Assembly: GCA_018398765.1 (NCBI GenBank)
Contig: JAHBMJ010002871.1
Coordinates: 6,840 to 70,839 of the forward strand
Origin: Chromera velia
Lineage: Eukaryota; Sar; Chromeraceae
Length of the DNA: 64,000 nt
Direction: 5' to 3'
Shown: positions 21,903 through 33,753 of the stretch, piece by piece
Layout of the letters: every line of letters begins with the position of its first letter
Numbering within the stretch: position 1 is the stretch's first letter
Made by a program: the position numbers and the translations under genes
Notes under the pieces: generated by a model
Seen by the model: only the letters and a program-made list of their open reading frames with translations
What the model was told of the DNA's origin: nothing
Database searches by the model: none

Positions 21903-24435
21903 CTCGGCAAAAACAAACGATCACTTTGGAAGAATGGGAAAGTGCACGGGCCTCTAGCTTGGATTCTAAGCGAGGCTTCAGCTCACCAGCAGCTGGAGTT
22001 CAGGTCCCGACAGGAGAAGATTCTGGATAAATTACAAGCTACCTGGATTTTTGTTCCTCAAAAAATTCCCTCCCGAACATTTTTTCGCGCTTACAGCTGG
22101 GATGGCTTGCACCGTTTTTCAAGGGAAACAGACGTGGCCGGAGGAGTCAGTGTCTTCTCAGTCACGTGCGCACTTTCCTGCTCAGCTAACATCCACGAAG
22201 ATCGAATTCTTCAAACGCCAATCCAGCCGATCGAACAGGATCAAAGAGGAGGTCGCGCGCGTCTCTGATTCCCCGGAGACTCTGCAAGCATGAATCTGAC
22301 GCACGCGATCGAAGCGTGCGAATGGCCCCGAAAGCGCGAAATTTGGGGCTTCAGCTTCGCTTTCCGGGTATTTCCAGGCCAAAATCGATCTCTTCTCTAC
22401 ATGGGGTTCCTTTCTATTGAATCATAGATTCATGGGATCGGGGTCGCTCATCAATGGGGTCAAGGTGCTTGTAAGTGCTTGAATCCAAGACAACTGCATG
22501 AGTCAACCTTCCTGAACCTAAGTGCTACTTGAAAAAATATAATCACGATTATCTTTATCTGCGGCATCTTTTTTCAAGAGACCGTCCACGCCTGCGGCGT
22601 AGATAGTCAAGACACTGTCCAGATATGCGGTTTTGGCTTTTAAGATACCATAAATGATCTGCGCCGCAGCTTATCCAAAAATACGGCTTGAACTTTTAAG
22701 TGGTAGTTAGGTTTAGGGAGGTCCGTGAGTCTAGACCAGCGATGATACGAGGATTTGATTGGCTGAGAAGGGCAGAATTGGAGGTAGAGTGTCCGCCAAT
22801 TTCTGTGGAAGTTCTGCAGCGTCTCATATTTACTATACCGCATCAAAGTCAATTTTACAATTTACATTCAGGATTCAGTTTTTCATTATTTTTTGGAAAC
22901 TTTAACGGCGTCAGAAAGCTGAAAAGTGTTTTTTGGGGCTAAGAGACCCTGGCACGTCACCCCTGAGACGTTTCAAGTAGTTTTAAAAAATATTTCCTGT
23001 CACCGATTGACTTTTGCACAAGTGGAAGCAGAGAAGACAGTGTTAACTAGTTGTTTGTCATAATGAACAGGATACATAATAGTGATGATACGTAGTGTCA
23101 TATCACACATTCAGTTGCTTACTAGCAGGACCTGGTGTAACCTGGTATCACATTTATCAGTCGTCTTAGTACAAGTCTGCTAGCAAGTCTGATACAACAC
23201 TCAAACCACACGTACTTATACAACATTTGAATAACAGATGTGTTGCAGTGCTTAGACACTTTGACTGAACATTTGGCAATCCCCCTTCCCCCCCCCCCCT
23301 CCCTTTGGCACCGGGGCTAGCAACGGGGTTGCCAAAAATCTTTAGTACCCGCCACCCGCACGTAAGTCGCTAGAATCGCTATATAGATATATTGTTTTTT
23401 AAGTTTAAAGTTGTTCTCATTACTAGTAGTAACTAGGCTACTTACTAGAACTACTATAGTATTATTTTTTATTCATTTTTAATAAAAATAATACAATACA
23501 ATACAATATAAAAAAATGTATAATAAATAACTTAATTCTAGACTTAATTTGATATGTTCTAGTGAATACTATAGTATTACTATTATATTATTCAACTTTA
23601 AAGTTTACACTCTGTAGTAAAAACTTGATCTAGAACTTTATTACATCGAACACAACATTTTTTACTAAAAACATTTTGAGAATGAATTAAGCATGATACA
23701 ATGAAACACACCGAAATTGAGGCTTAATTGGCTGCTGAAACGGTGCGTCTTTTTAAAGCCCCTCAATCTGCTGCTTCAAGTTCAACGCTTTACCCTCGGC
23801 CTTTTCCTGAACGCCGCTGTGTGTACCCCTGCTGCACCGTACTGAAGCGCTAATGCCGCACGCTGCCTCTCGGTCAACACCAATAGTCGTCCTTTATCGT
23901 CATTTGTCTTATCAGGTGTCCTCTATCCACAGCTCTCCTTCTTCCTGTGAAAGCGCCCTGAAGTGCGGGAGCACAAGGGGGCACGACGCCAAAGCGGAGC
24001 CGGCGTCTCGGCTCGGGAGAGCAAAGGAAGGGAAAATCTGCAAACAGACGTAAGAGCCATGTTGCCCAGTAAACTTGCAGGCACAACATCTGAGCGCAGA
24101 ATATCTATAGCCATAAAAACAGAACAATCAATGCAGACAAAAGGGATCATCAAGCCAGATTGTATCAAAAAACACTTATTTGAACAGTTTATTGAAGACA
24201 GTTTTTTTGGTTGACGTCCTGATGAAAAACTGGCTTTCTCTCAGCTGCTTTCGAAAGCTTGAAAAGGCCGACTGTATGGCTGGACAGGCGAACGGTGATT
24301 CGCCGGTGAATCAACCTTCGGACAGCTTCAAAAAAAGGAAGGAGACTGAACAAAAACTTTAAGGAATAAAAATCGCAGAGGGACATTTTCAGATCGCATC
24401 AAACCAGGCATGCACTCCAATCAAATTCAACCGTC
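21903..24435. other. Intergenic region with several repeat families
   Basis: Between the start of the SWI3 gene and the 3' end of the next minus-strand gene. The first 500 bp are likely promoter/5' UTR. 22570-22735 holds a copy of a GC-cored dispersed repeat. 23270-23355 resembles one end of the 7.4-9.1 kb element, after a C-run. 23400-23700 is very AT-rich. Short frames near 23850-24360 are not convincing, and I see no gene. Confidence 0.5.
22575..22725. repeat. Dispersed repeat with CGCCTGCGGCG core, copy 1
   Basis: The motif TCAAGAGACCGTCCACGCCT followed by GCGGCG, then TCAAG and a TATGCGG, is followed by a partly inverted half (GCGCCGCAG...TTAGGTTTAGGGAGG). Related copies lie at 49560-49670 and 50235-50330, in other intergenic regions. 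Confidence 0.6.
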
Positions 24436-27400
24436 CTACTTCAATCGTCGACCCACCGTTCGCGTGGTCGGTCGGGCGGTGCCCTTTTTCTTCAAAAAGA
24501 ACCAGACACACCCAGCCCCCCCTTTCTGTGAGAGACCCTTCCCAGAGAGTCCGAGCCGAATCCGAAAGCCCTTCGCACCCCTTCCGGTCCCTCTCTTCCC
24601 CCCACTGCCACTCTTGGCCGGTGCACCTGGCATCTGCTTCTGCTCCAGACGGTGGAAGTTCCAAATCGTACTCGTGAGGTCCCTTCCTGTCGCACGGAAG
24701 AACCTGAGGCCCTTCACTCCCCGACATCTGGCCCGGACTGCCCGCCCCAGGTGGACCTCATTCTGATCAGGCCGTGCATTAACAAGTCCGCCCTCAGGCT
24801 GGGATGGCATCCTGCAAGACTCAAAAAAAGCAAAAGTGTGAGCGGAGGTGCAGCAGACTCACAGCAGGATCTCAAAGCCTTTGACATTACTTTTTCTTAT
24901 TCTGGACCCTCTCGACAGTGGTTATACCCGTTCTTGTACTCCCGCTGTCACATGCATACAGTCGTCTCAGCTCAGGCAACAAAGCACTTTGTGATGGATT
25001 GATCGATGCACTTATTCACTCGATCTTCTAGCTGACGTACCTGGAGACGGAAGGAAATGAGTAGGTCTTGCCTTCGATCGTGAACGACGCCGACTCGAAG
25101 ACCACCGGCGCCTTGACTTCTACCTGGAGCTTTGGGGCAAGCCCCTTCTTTTTCTGTATGTAGGGATCGACCGAAGCTCCACTGATTCCGGCCCTTCGCA
25201 GCGCTGCCTGGATGCGTGTCTCGATCTCCGACGTGTCCCATGGCTCTCGATAGAGGTCCTCAAGCCCCTTCAGCTGGGTTCGCACGTAAGCCTGCAAACG
25301 GAATGAATGAGAGAGGACACATTCATTCAAACCGAATTGCAGAGACTGACCGGATGGATATTCATATACACGGCGTCGAAGGCCGATATGATCGAACTTG
25401 ATGCCGAGGATCACGCTCGCAGATCCGCTCCTTCCACCCGCGTTTCTTCAGCTGCATAAGCATGTGAGAAACCTTCACGAACATGTACAGAATGAGAGTT
25501 GGAAGTGTATCTGTGTATTCCCTGGGGGGGCCGACCATCCCTAAGAAGAGCAGCCCGATTTCGCCGAGCGCATACATCTGCGGACGCGAAGGTAACCCCC
25601 CAGAGCCCCCAGATGCCCCTATGAACATGCCTTGATGCCCAGAAAGCGAGAAAGAACGGCCAGACAGAGAGGAAGCGATCAAGTACTGCCAGACGGAAAA
25701 AGAATGAAAGAAAGATTTCAGTGGGTCCCCGTGTGCCCGCATGCCGTCTCCGTCTCCAATGAAACCATTGCGTTTGATACCGACTCGGAGAACGCCGGCA
25801 TGTCGCTTGAATCCTCTGCGCGCACACAGCAAAGCGGAAGGGAGAAAAATAGGTATCATGCATGATCGAACCGAACATGCGTCCTCACCGGCAAAGCTGG
25901 CGCCATCCATGAGCCCTGGAACTCCATGACGCGCTGCACAGAAGAGAGATCGATTTGGAGACGGGCAATCTTTTGGTATTGATGCAAACCATGCAGCCAG
26001 GAGCTTTGAAGCGGAGAACTTTCAATCAAATGCATACATGCAATTCGCCTCTCAGCCCCCTGTCTCACTTTCTTTCGAGAGGGCTAGCGAGAGGGTGGAA
26101 ACTGGACTGGAGAGTCTGAAACTCAAATGAAGTTTCCAGCACTTCACTTCTTGGAATTAAACTGTTTTTCTGATCTGATCAACACTCAAGAGAGGTTTTC
26201 CACTGATCTTTAGCCTGTGGAATGGGCCATGCACAATAGGTTAAGCTTGATCAACACACTTGACGCGTCGATCCGATCAAATGAGGCGAAGAGCAAATCA
26301 CACAAACAAAAGAAGAAAGAGGGAGACGGCTTTCATTAAAAAAGGACCACAAGAACAAAAAACAGATAGACGGACGATGGGCAAAAAGGCAGGGCGACAG
26401 ACGGAGTACAGGCTGAGCGAGCGACAGACAAAATCGCAGTCTGGAGGGCGGTCAGACAGGCAGTCGGGTAGACACTCAGGAACGATCAGGTACAGTCACG
26501 CAGGCAATCAGTCAGATCGTGAGGCAGGCAGGCAGGCATGCGGCCAGGCAGATGGGCAAAAGGACGGGTCGACAGACTTACAAGCCCGAATCGGCAAAGA
26601 TAAATCGAAACAGAAGAGAGGCAGTGGCAGACGGAAACAGATATGCAGGCAGAGAAAGATAGACGGGCAGTCAGACGGGCAGAGAGCTAGCGGGAAGGAC
26701 CGCGTGAATTCTTTCGATCGAGCACTCTGGCTTGCCAGCAAGACAACTGAAGAGGACCTTGTGTCCGAAATCCGGATCTTGTAAAGCCATTTTAATGATC
26801 AACTGATTTCAGTGAAGCACTCTCAATGGTTTCCTTTCTATTCCTAGTTGCGAGCAGGAAATTGCCAGCTGCATGGGTAAGCATGCAGGCACAGAGACAG
26901 ACTGAAAGAAAGGCAGGCAGCCATCTCGAGAAAAGGCGAGAAAAGGACTGGTAGCCGACAAACTTGAAATTGATTTGTGATCAGTGAGCATGTACGTGCA
27001 CACATGTTGACCAACCTTCCTCTGCTTGGTGTTCTTCTTCCGGAGCGTCTCGGCACCAGTCTCTTGTCTTGGTAGTCTGGATGCAAATCTGGAGGTCTCT
27101 GCAGTAGAATGCTCATCGCGTCGAGGAGAAGGGTCGCCGAGGTCCTGCACAGATGAACCGAATTTTAGCACAATCTACTAAAATCATGTTCATCTATTTA
27201 TCAAAGTTTTTTTAATCAAAGAAAAGGGCCAACGAGGTCCTGCAGGAAGAGATGGACGGAAGAAGGGCACGCAGGAAGCGAGGACAGAGAGATGAATCAA
27301 TGAAAAGACAAACACGCAAACAGACAGACAGAACGAAAGACAAACAAGCAAACAAACAAAGAAACAAACAAAGACAGACAGAAAAAGAAAGCGTTAAAAC

Positions 27401-28407
27401 CAGAAGGGCAGGGACACACGTACATTGTCAAATGACAACATTGGTCCGTAAACAATGTACGTTCCCTGATCTCCTCGATCTTCTCTGTCCTTCTTCCTTG
27501 ATCACGAAGAAGCTAACGAAGATTCTTGAAAGAGGAAGCTAGAGAGAAAGGGCCAGCGATTCTAGAGGGCGAATGCTTTCACAGACCAGCAGGCAGTGTC
27601 TTCTTTATGGTCCCCGGGCCAAACATGCCACACACACAGACTCACTAAGCGGTCTCGCCTCTGCGCATCTGTCGAGGGCCCGCGATCCTGAGCTCCACCC
27701 GTCTCTGAAGATGGAGGGTGACCCAGACACACAGCCGCTACCGAGTGACGGTCACCCGTCTCCGGGGACAAGGGGCGATGATCATCCAGACCCACAGCAG
27801 CCTGTAAGACATACATGGGCAGTGGAGTCAGTCCCTGCTCAAAGCGTTTCGGTCTTTCAACGAACCACGAAGAGCGCATCTTTTCAGAAGACGACACAAG
27901 GTTTTATCATACTTCCCTCCGAGTACGACTTCCATTTCTTCTTTCGAAAGCGTAAGCATGAACGCCGAGGTCGCATATGGCCGATGATCCAGGGGCGCTC
28001 AACTTCTACATGAGACTCCGGCCGCGCCCATCCATCTGCCTACACACCTTTCAGTCTATCTTTCCATCCTCCCTTCACTCTCCAAGTTCAATTGCTCAGG
28101 TGCCCAGAAATCAGTTTATCGCACTGGCACTTCTGACCTCTCTTCTCCTTTCGGCTGCCTTCACGTGCATGCACTCAACAAGCTGCTGTGGCGATTGACA
28201 GGCCCATGCAGTGGCAGCACCGAGGAAGCTTTGGGGGCAAGTTGAGCGCAACAAAACGTACGGACAATGACATTTTGAGGAACACACGCACATAAAGCTC
28301 ACCGAGATTTCCAACGTGCTGCTGCATGCCGCTGAAGTGGACAGAAGCTCCCCAAGTTGAGCCTCCTCCTCGCGCGAGTCCTGTCCGTCTGTCCCCGCCT
28401 CGCTCAT
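24436..28407 (-). CDS. Multi-exon protein of unknown function
   Basis: Exon model, 5' to 3': 28303-28407, 27913-28005, 27646-27801, 27420-27512, 27016-27144, 25889-25933, 25781-25813, 25438-25577, 25351-25396, 25041-25291, 24436-24811. Phases agree at every join and the total is 488 codons plus stop. The start is an ATG at 28407 beginning MSEAGTDGQDS. The N-terminal half is polar and acidic/basic. A hydrophobic segment (MYALGEIGLLFLGMVG; LPTLILYMFVKVSHM) could be a buried core or a membrane helix. Next comes a folded-looking region (AYVRTQLKGLEDLYREPWD), and the C terminus is Gly/Lys/Arg-rich. I do not recognise the family. The last four exons are the best supported; the small exons 25781-25813 and 25889-25933 are the weakest. 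Joining 25438 to 25396 needs a 41-nt intron; otherwise an indel is present there. Confidence 0.6.
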
Positions 28408-28469
28408 GTCGGAGCACCTGTCACTTTGGAGGCCCTCTCTGGAAGCGAAAGCTGCAAGAGCAACCCGCA

Positions 28470-28975
28470 GCAACACGAATGAATGAATGAATGGATGGAT
28501 GGATGGATGAATGAATGAATGAATGGGTGGATGGATGGATGGATGAATGAATGCATGCATGCATGAATGAATGAATGAATGAATAAATGAATGAATAAAT
28601 GAATGCATACTGAATGGATGAACGAATGAATTGATGAATGAATGCATGAATGAATGAGTGGATGAATGAATGAATGCATAATGAATGGATGAATGAATGC
28701 ATGAATCAATGGATAAATGAATGCATAAATGAATGGATGAATGAATCAATGAGTGCATGCATGGATGAACGAATTTCTGGATTGCATGAATACATAGATG
28801 AATGAATGAATGCATGAATGAATGAATGGATCAATGAATGATTGCATGAGTGAATGGATGGATGAATGGATGAATGCAGGAATGAATGGGTGAATGAATG
28901 AATGAATGCATGAATGAATGAATGGGTGGATGGATGGATGGGTGAGTGAATGAATGAATGAACGCACGCAATCAT
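28470..28975 (+). repeat. GAAT/GGAT minisatellite
   Basis: About 500 bp of GAATGAAT and GGATGGAT units with GCATGCAT variants lie just upstream of the unknown-function gene. Minus-strand frames through it encode FIHSFIHS-type repeats, which are translation artefacts of the 4-bp unit. Confidence 0.95.
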
Positions 28976-29047
28976 TCACAAGTGGTCTGCAGGTCCCTCA
29001 TGCTGACACTGAAATTTAGTGAACTCGATCAAAGGGTGGCGATGCCC

Positions 29048-29272
29048 TTAATTCTCCCTCTTCTTTTGTGTGTCCTCGTGTAAATGGGTTTCCAGCCTGT
29101 CTGCAATTGCTTCGTCTCCAGGCTTCGGCTCACCGCTCGACAATCCTGAGACATCCCTGTCCGCAGCCCAGAGCTCCGGGAGGATCGGGGCGTCCGCCGA
29201 CACTGCGAGGTGTTTCAGAGCCGGGGTGGAGACCAATCCTCCTCGGGGCGGGAGGACAATGGAGGGGAAGAG
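29048..29272 (-). CDS. Probable terminal exon, likely of the kinase gene upstream
   Basis: After a CTGCAG acceptor an open frame of 75 codons (LFPSIVLPPRGGLVSTPALK...) ends with TAA at 29048. Its codon pattern and splice acceptor look real. It lies 3' of the kinase at 29601-30952 on the same strand, so it is probably that gene's last exon, but I could not settle the donor that joins it. It could instead belong to a separate short gene. Confidence 0.45.
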   Translation of the reverse strand, partial: LFPSIVLPPRGGLVSTPALKHLAVSADAPILPELWAADRDVSGLSSGEPKPGDEAIADRLETHLHEDTQKKREN

Positions 29273-29600
29273 CTGCAGAGATCATGGGTGGATGGAGTGA
29301 AGAAGGGAGTCACAATGGATACGCAGGAAGAAAAAACTGTGCATGGGGTTCCAAAAGAAAACGAAGAGCGTTTCATCTCCGCGCGAGAAGCTGTCTATCA
29401 ACGAAGCAGAGAAATGAGTCAGACCAGAAAAGCAAGAGTCGGAGGCCATCTCAATGTCTGTCTGTTCAGTATGTGTTGGGGTGGGTGGGTGGGTGGGTGG
29501 GTGTAGACGGTTTGAGCAGAAGGAGACGGGAAGCACAACTGCAAGCATATGAGAAAGAAGGAAGCTTGTCGGTGTCGTAGACGGACTGAATCTTTGGCAG

Positions 29601-29604
29601 TCAT

Positions 29605-29640
<36 letters not shown>

Positions 29641-30952
29641 CGAGAGAGAGAGAGTGAGTGTGTAAGTGTCTGGGTCTGCTGTGCCTGACTTCGGCCTGAC
29701 CGACCAGTTGTTTCCGCGGGCAGCTCTTCTTCTTCATACCAGACACCAGCCAATCTCTGCTTACTGAGGCCCTTGACGCACGCGTGCTTGCTCAGCTTCA
29801 CCCCTCCCCCAACCCTCAGTTTGCAGATTTTTAGTTTTCTGCCGAGGGTCCCTCTGCGTCGGACTTCCACGCTCTCTCCCTCCACTGTCTCCAGACGAAG
29901 ATCAACAAAGTACGGATGCAGAACAAGTTGGCGGGCTGTGAGGCGGTCTTCACGAGACCAGCTCAGGCAAGTCTTAATCAGACTCGCACACTCCTGGCTG
30001 ACTTCCGGCAGGATTCCGGACACCGACGTGGGAGGCAATCGGCGCGTCTCGTAGGGTTTGGACTGTCCTAGGGACTGTCTTTCCTCTGCAACTTTGAGTC
30101 CAAGTGCGTTTCCCTTCACCTTCCAGACTGCTCGCACATGGGCAGGGGGGTCTCCAAGAAGGCTGACCATCCGCTCGTACAGGTCGGCTTCTGAACAGGC
30201 GACGAAGAGGGGGGAGGAATTGAGGAGCTCGGCCCAGATGGACCCGGCACTCCAGATGTCCATGGAAGCGCCGTACTCCCGAGTCAGCAGACACTCTGGG
30301 GTTCGGTACCACAGCGTACAGGGGGCGTCAGTGATCAGCAAGTCCGCGGGGCCGTCCGTCCCACACGATCTCGGAGTCTGCGGGCGTGCCCAGCCAAAGT
30401 CCCCCACCTTCACTTTGTCCCCCTGTTTGACGGAGGCAAGTCTCTGTGGAATAGGCCGCTTCCGTGGATGGAATCGAGGGCTTTGAAAATCTGAAACATG
30501 GTACGCTTTATGACACTCTCGTGAATGCTCCCTGCCAGAGAGATTGCCAGAGGAAAGCGGCCAGGAGAAGGAAGAAGGGAAGAGACGTCAGAACTCCAGG
30601 GCAGTTGTCTCCATCTGACGGTGCGATCCCACAGAGTTTCTTCCATCAGTTCAAATATAAGATCTACCACATAACCGGATCCATGTGCAGATACTTGGGC
30701 CTCCAGAAGCTGAACGATGTGCTCAGAAGTCCAGAGGGAACGATGGCAAGCCACCTCCCTATCTGTAAGGGCCTTGACGTCTTCTTCGGTTGCACAGATG
30801 TCGTGGAATCGCTTTACGGCGAATCGCTGACCAGACTGTGGGCAGAAAGCTCGGTAAACCTTTGCAGAAACGCCTTCGCCAAGGACTTCTTCGAATTGCA
30901 GAGCCCCACCCTGCTGAAAGCCTTCCCTGGGGGGAAGAAGACTCTCGCTCAT
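29601..30952 (-). CDS. CMGC-like protein kinase with a frameshift in the catalytic loop
   Basis: ATG at 30952 opens MSESLLPPREG, then a glycine loop (LGEGVSAKVYRA), the ATP lysine (FAVKRFH) and an ELMEETLWD segment. Residues of about 112-145 may be a retained or alternative intron. The catalytic loop reads HRDLPPSN, with Pro in place of the usual Lys. This frame then reaches TGA at 30410-30412, while KVGDFGWAR and the remainder (WYRTPECLL, MDIWSAGSIWAELLN, LLGDP) continue in another frame from about 30430. The gap between Asn and DFG is shorter than normal, which fits a small deletion. The C-lobe style is CDK/MAPK-like. Coding beyond about 29720 runs into CA/GA repeats and is unreliable. The gene is probably a pseudogene or non-catalytic, unless the base sequence is wrong. 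Confidence 0.75.
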
Positions 30953-31435
30953 TTGCGGAGATCTGACGTTCCGTCGGAGATGCTTGAGAGACTTTCTGTG
31001 TATGAGGATCTGTACATGAACGATCAGATGGCACTCACCCGATCACGCAAGGGAGGAGTTCAGTGCGGCAATGTTTCAGTATATAAAGAGAAGACATGGA
31101 TCTATATGGTGCAGCAATCATGCATTCTTCGCTTGAGAATCCTTCCGGTTGCATGCATGCATGGAACCCCTGAAACGCTCCAATACAAAAAAAAAAAATG
31201 TATTAACAAGTGAATTAATGCGCGCGCTTTGCGCGCGGGAGTGACTATAAGGTCTTGTGAGTGTGTTATGACTCGATCTAGCTGCACATCGCATCGTACC
31301 CCAAGTTCTCGAATGCGACCAGATGCACTTCGAACGCTCAGCGCTATATATATTAACACAGAGGTACGAATGTGCAGTCCTCGCGTCTGACTACTGTGCC
31401 GTGGTGTACCAACCGCCTCTGCGTAGCACAGACAC
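30953..31435. promoter_or_regulatory. Divergent promoter between kinase and transporter
   Basis: The 483 bp separating two divergent start codons contains overlapping TGCATGCA palindromes at 31150-31162 and a GCGCGCGCTTTGCGCGC inverted sequence near 31220. An AT-rich TATATATA lies near 31345, about 90 bp before the transporter ATG. It has no intron or coding signal of its own. Confidence 0.5.
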
Positions 31436-32869
31436 ATGCAGTCAGAGGCGATGGTCTCAGCGGAGACGCCAGACGCCACCACGGACGGTGCCACTGATAT
31501 TCTGAATTCCAGTGAGCTCCCGGAAAGACAGAGTGTGCCGACGCAAAGCCAAGACACAGATGTACCTGTCCAAATGGAAGCACAAAATCGAGCAGAAGAG
31601 AGGCACATGCGATGGGGCCGGAGACGGACTGTTGGTTTAATTTTTGTTGTTGTCAGTGCTGTCGTTTGGTCAACCAACGGCTATCTGGTTACTGTCACAA
31701 CAGACGCTGCGGGGGTGGGATTCAGTGTCCTAACAGTATCGTTTGTACTTGCGGTAGTGTCTGTAGCAGCTTTTGGCGTTTCAGTGCTCGCAAATCCCCG
31801 TCTACTTCGTGTGCTTGCGTGCATTGATGAAGGCGTGGGGGTGGCTTCGTTGGTGTTGACGAGACACGTGTGTTCAGCGACTGCCCTAGTGTTGATCTAC
31901 CAGGCGTATGGGGCCCTTCCTCTTGGATCAGCGACAGCTTTGCTCTGCTCCTCACCTGTATGGACGGCTTTGATTGCGTTCGTATGGTTGCGAGAGGTTC
32001 TCAATTGGAAACGCATTCTGGGGGCGATTGGAGCGGTGGGGGGGGTTGTGTTGATTACCCGGGATGAAGAGGGGGGACAGGAAAAGGGGGGCATGACAGC
32101 ATTGATGGGCATTTGTGCGGCCCTGGTCGCTGCAGGCCTGCTGTCCATGGCCACTGTCATCACCAGAAAGATCAGACGCCAGCAGCCACCCATAGTTCTT
32201 CTAGGGGGCTATGGAGTGACCCTAGGAGTGGGGTGTGCAGTGTCTGCAGCCGTCTCGTCCACTGATTTGATCCCAGTCAGCAAAGGGCCAGTTGACTGGC
32301 TTGTGGTGGGTCTTACGGGTTTGACAGGGTTCAGTGCGAACCTTTTGGTGGCAGAGTCGTTGCGGAGGGTGGATGCGTCGGTGGTGAATGTGATTGCAAC
32401 TCTGGAGGTGGCCTTCAGCTTTGTGTGGCAAATCTGCACACTTGCACGGCCAGCAAGCCTCACTGCAGTTTGCGGATCAGTTCTCATTTTGGCGTGCTCA
32501 GCGCTCGTGTGGAGACCTGAGGAGAGGTCGACTGGGAGAAGCAGTGCCAGTCCGAACGAATCGGAAGCCTCCACAAGTGCGTCCGGACCTCCCTCTGGCT
32601 TTGCCCTAGGGTCAGTGGGGGATGCGGCAAGGAGAGTAGAACCGCCAACGCGAAACGGGGGGTCTCGTCACAATGAAGAGGAGGACAGTGCGGCCGAGGA
32701 GAGGCCAATCCTGCTGGGCGCGGCCCAGAAAAGCTTTGCACCCAGCTTTTCGCGTGTGGAAGAAATAAGCATGAGAGTTGGCGAAGGCACACCGACTCGG
32801 CGCTCCCCAATGAGCGGGAGTTCACATGGAAAGTTAATTGAAAGACAATCAAAAGTTGAAACGCCATGA
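31436..32869 (+). CDS. EamA/DMT-superfamily transporter
   Basis: A single 477-codon open frame without introns. After a polar N terminus of about 65 residues come roughly ten hydrophobic segments in two halves. The first half includes IFVVVSAVVWSTNGYLV and the conserved ALPLGSATALLCSSPVW...LREVLNWKRILGA pattern. The second includes GLTGFSANLLVAESLRRVDA followed by VVNVIATLEVAFSFVWQ, which is typical of EamA repeats. A charged Ser-rich cytosolic tail of about 110 residues ends the protein. The expected role is membrane transport of a metabolite or nucleotide-sugar-like solute; the substrate cannot be read from sequence. ATGs at codons 1 and 6 are both possible starts. The absence of introns contrasts with the intron-dense neighbours. 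Confidence 0.88.
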   Translation: MQSEAMVSAETPDATTDGATDILNSSELPERQSVPTQSQDTDVPVQMEAQNRAEERHMRWGRRRTVGLIFVVVSAVVWSTNGYLVTVTTDAAGVGFSVLTVSFVLAVVSVAAFGVSVLANPRLLRVLACIDEGVGVASLVLTRHVCSATALVLIYQAYGALPLGSATALLCSSPVWTALIAFVWLREVLNWKRILGAIGAVGGVVLITRDEEGGQEKGGMTALMGICAALVAAGLLSMATVITRKIRRQQPPIVLLGGYGVTLGVGCAVSAAVSSTDLIPVSKGPVDWLVVGLTGLTGFSANLLVAESLRRVDASVVNVIATLEVAFSFVWQICTLARPASLTAVCGSVLILACSALVWRPEERSTGRSSASPNESEASTSASGPPSGFALGSVGDAARRVEPPTRNGGSRHNEEEDSAAEERPILLGAAQKSFAPSFSRVEEISMRVGEGTPTRRSPMSGSSHGKLIERQSKVETP

Positions 32870-33753
32870 AATGTGTTAGTCAGTGTTACGATAAAAACAG
32901 TATCTTATTGTTGACTAGATTATTGATTTTGAATCCCTGGGAATCATAGTTGAATCCATTTTAATCCATTCGTATCAATTAGCGAATCAGTCTAGTACAG
33001 TCTAGAAATCTATTAATTAGTTCAACTTTTACTTAATCTTTGAAAATAGATCACTACCTAGACCACTACTACGTTACCTGGCTAACCTAGGTTAATTTCA
33101 TTGTCAGGTCTGTCAAGTTTATAGGATTAATTTAGGATTTATATGTCTAGATTTATGTTCCGGGTTTGTCCCGAGGTCCACTACTTAGGTTTTCATATAT
33201 TTCTCGACACCCTCTTTCCATAGTCAAGACAAAGAAATATAAAAACAAAGTTTTATTTTTATCTTTAGATTATTTTTAGTCTATTTTAGTCTAAAAACTA
33301 GGCGCCGGCTAGAGAAAAAAAAAAAAAGATCTCCCTAGATTGTCTATTTTTTTTTTTTTCTTTTTCAGTCTAACAACTGTTGTTCAACTGTTGCACAAGT
33401 GTTGTTTGTGTGTTGCACAACTGTTGTCAAGTGTTGTTTAAGGTCAAAAAGTAAAAAGAAAAAAAAAAAAAAGATCTCCCCAAATCGTCTACTTTTTTTT
33501 TTTTCTCTAGCCCTAGTCTAAAAATAAAAATTAAAAATGTTTTATTATGCATGCAGTAGATTACACTAGATACATACATAAAAACTTTTTGGTCGTATTG
33601 CCACACTAAAGAACCGTAAGAGTTCAGCGCACCTCAAATCCTATACCTTAAATATCACATATATTTCAACTTGAAGGTCAAATGAAATCAAGTCAAACTA
33701 TATGTGTTATATCAAATCATGCAAAGATGGTCACTACTCTGGACTGAATATCA
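32870..33753. other. AT-rich intergenic region with a short direct repeat
   Basis: No gene seen. Two similar blocks (about 33309-33363 and 33459-33512) each have an A-run, AGATCTCCC, a CGTCTA-like spacer and a T-run, so each can fold back on itself. Between them are repeated CAACTGTTG / GTGTTG words that recur near 39300. Confidence 0.6.

Noticed and set aside
26260-26784. 174-codon Arg/Gln/Gly/Asp-rich plus-strand frame
   Set aside because: It is made of CAGACGG/CAGGCAGG-like imperfect repeats in a presumed intron of the minus-strand gene; no splice or family support.
28111-28979. FIHSFIHS-type minus-strand proteins of 77-234 residues
   Set aside because: A GAAT/GGAT minisatellite read in three frames; only the 28303-28407 portion is a credible exon.
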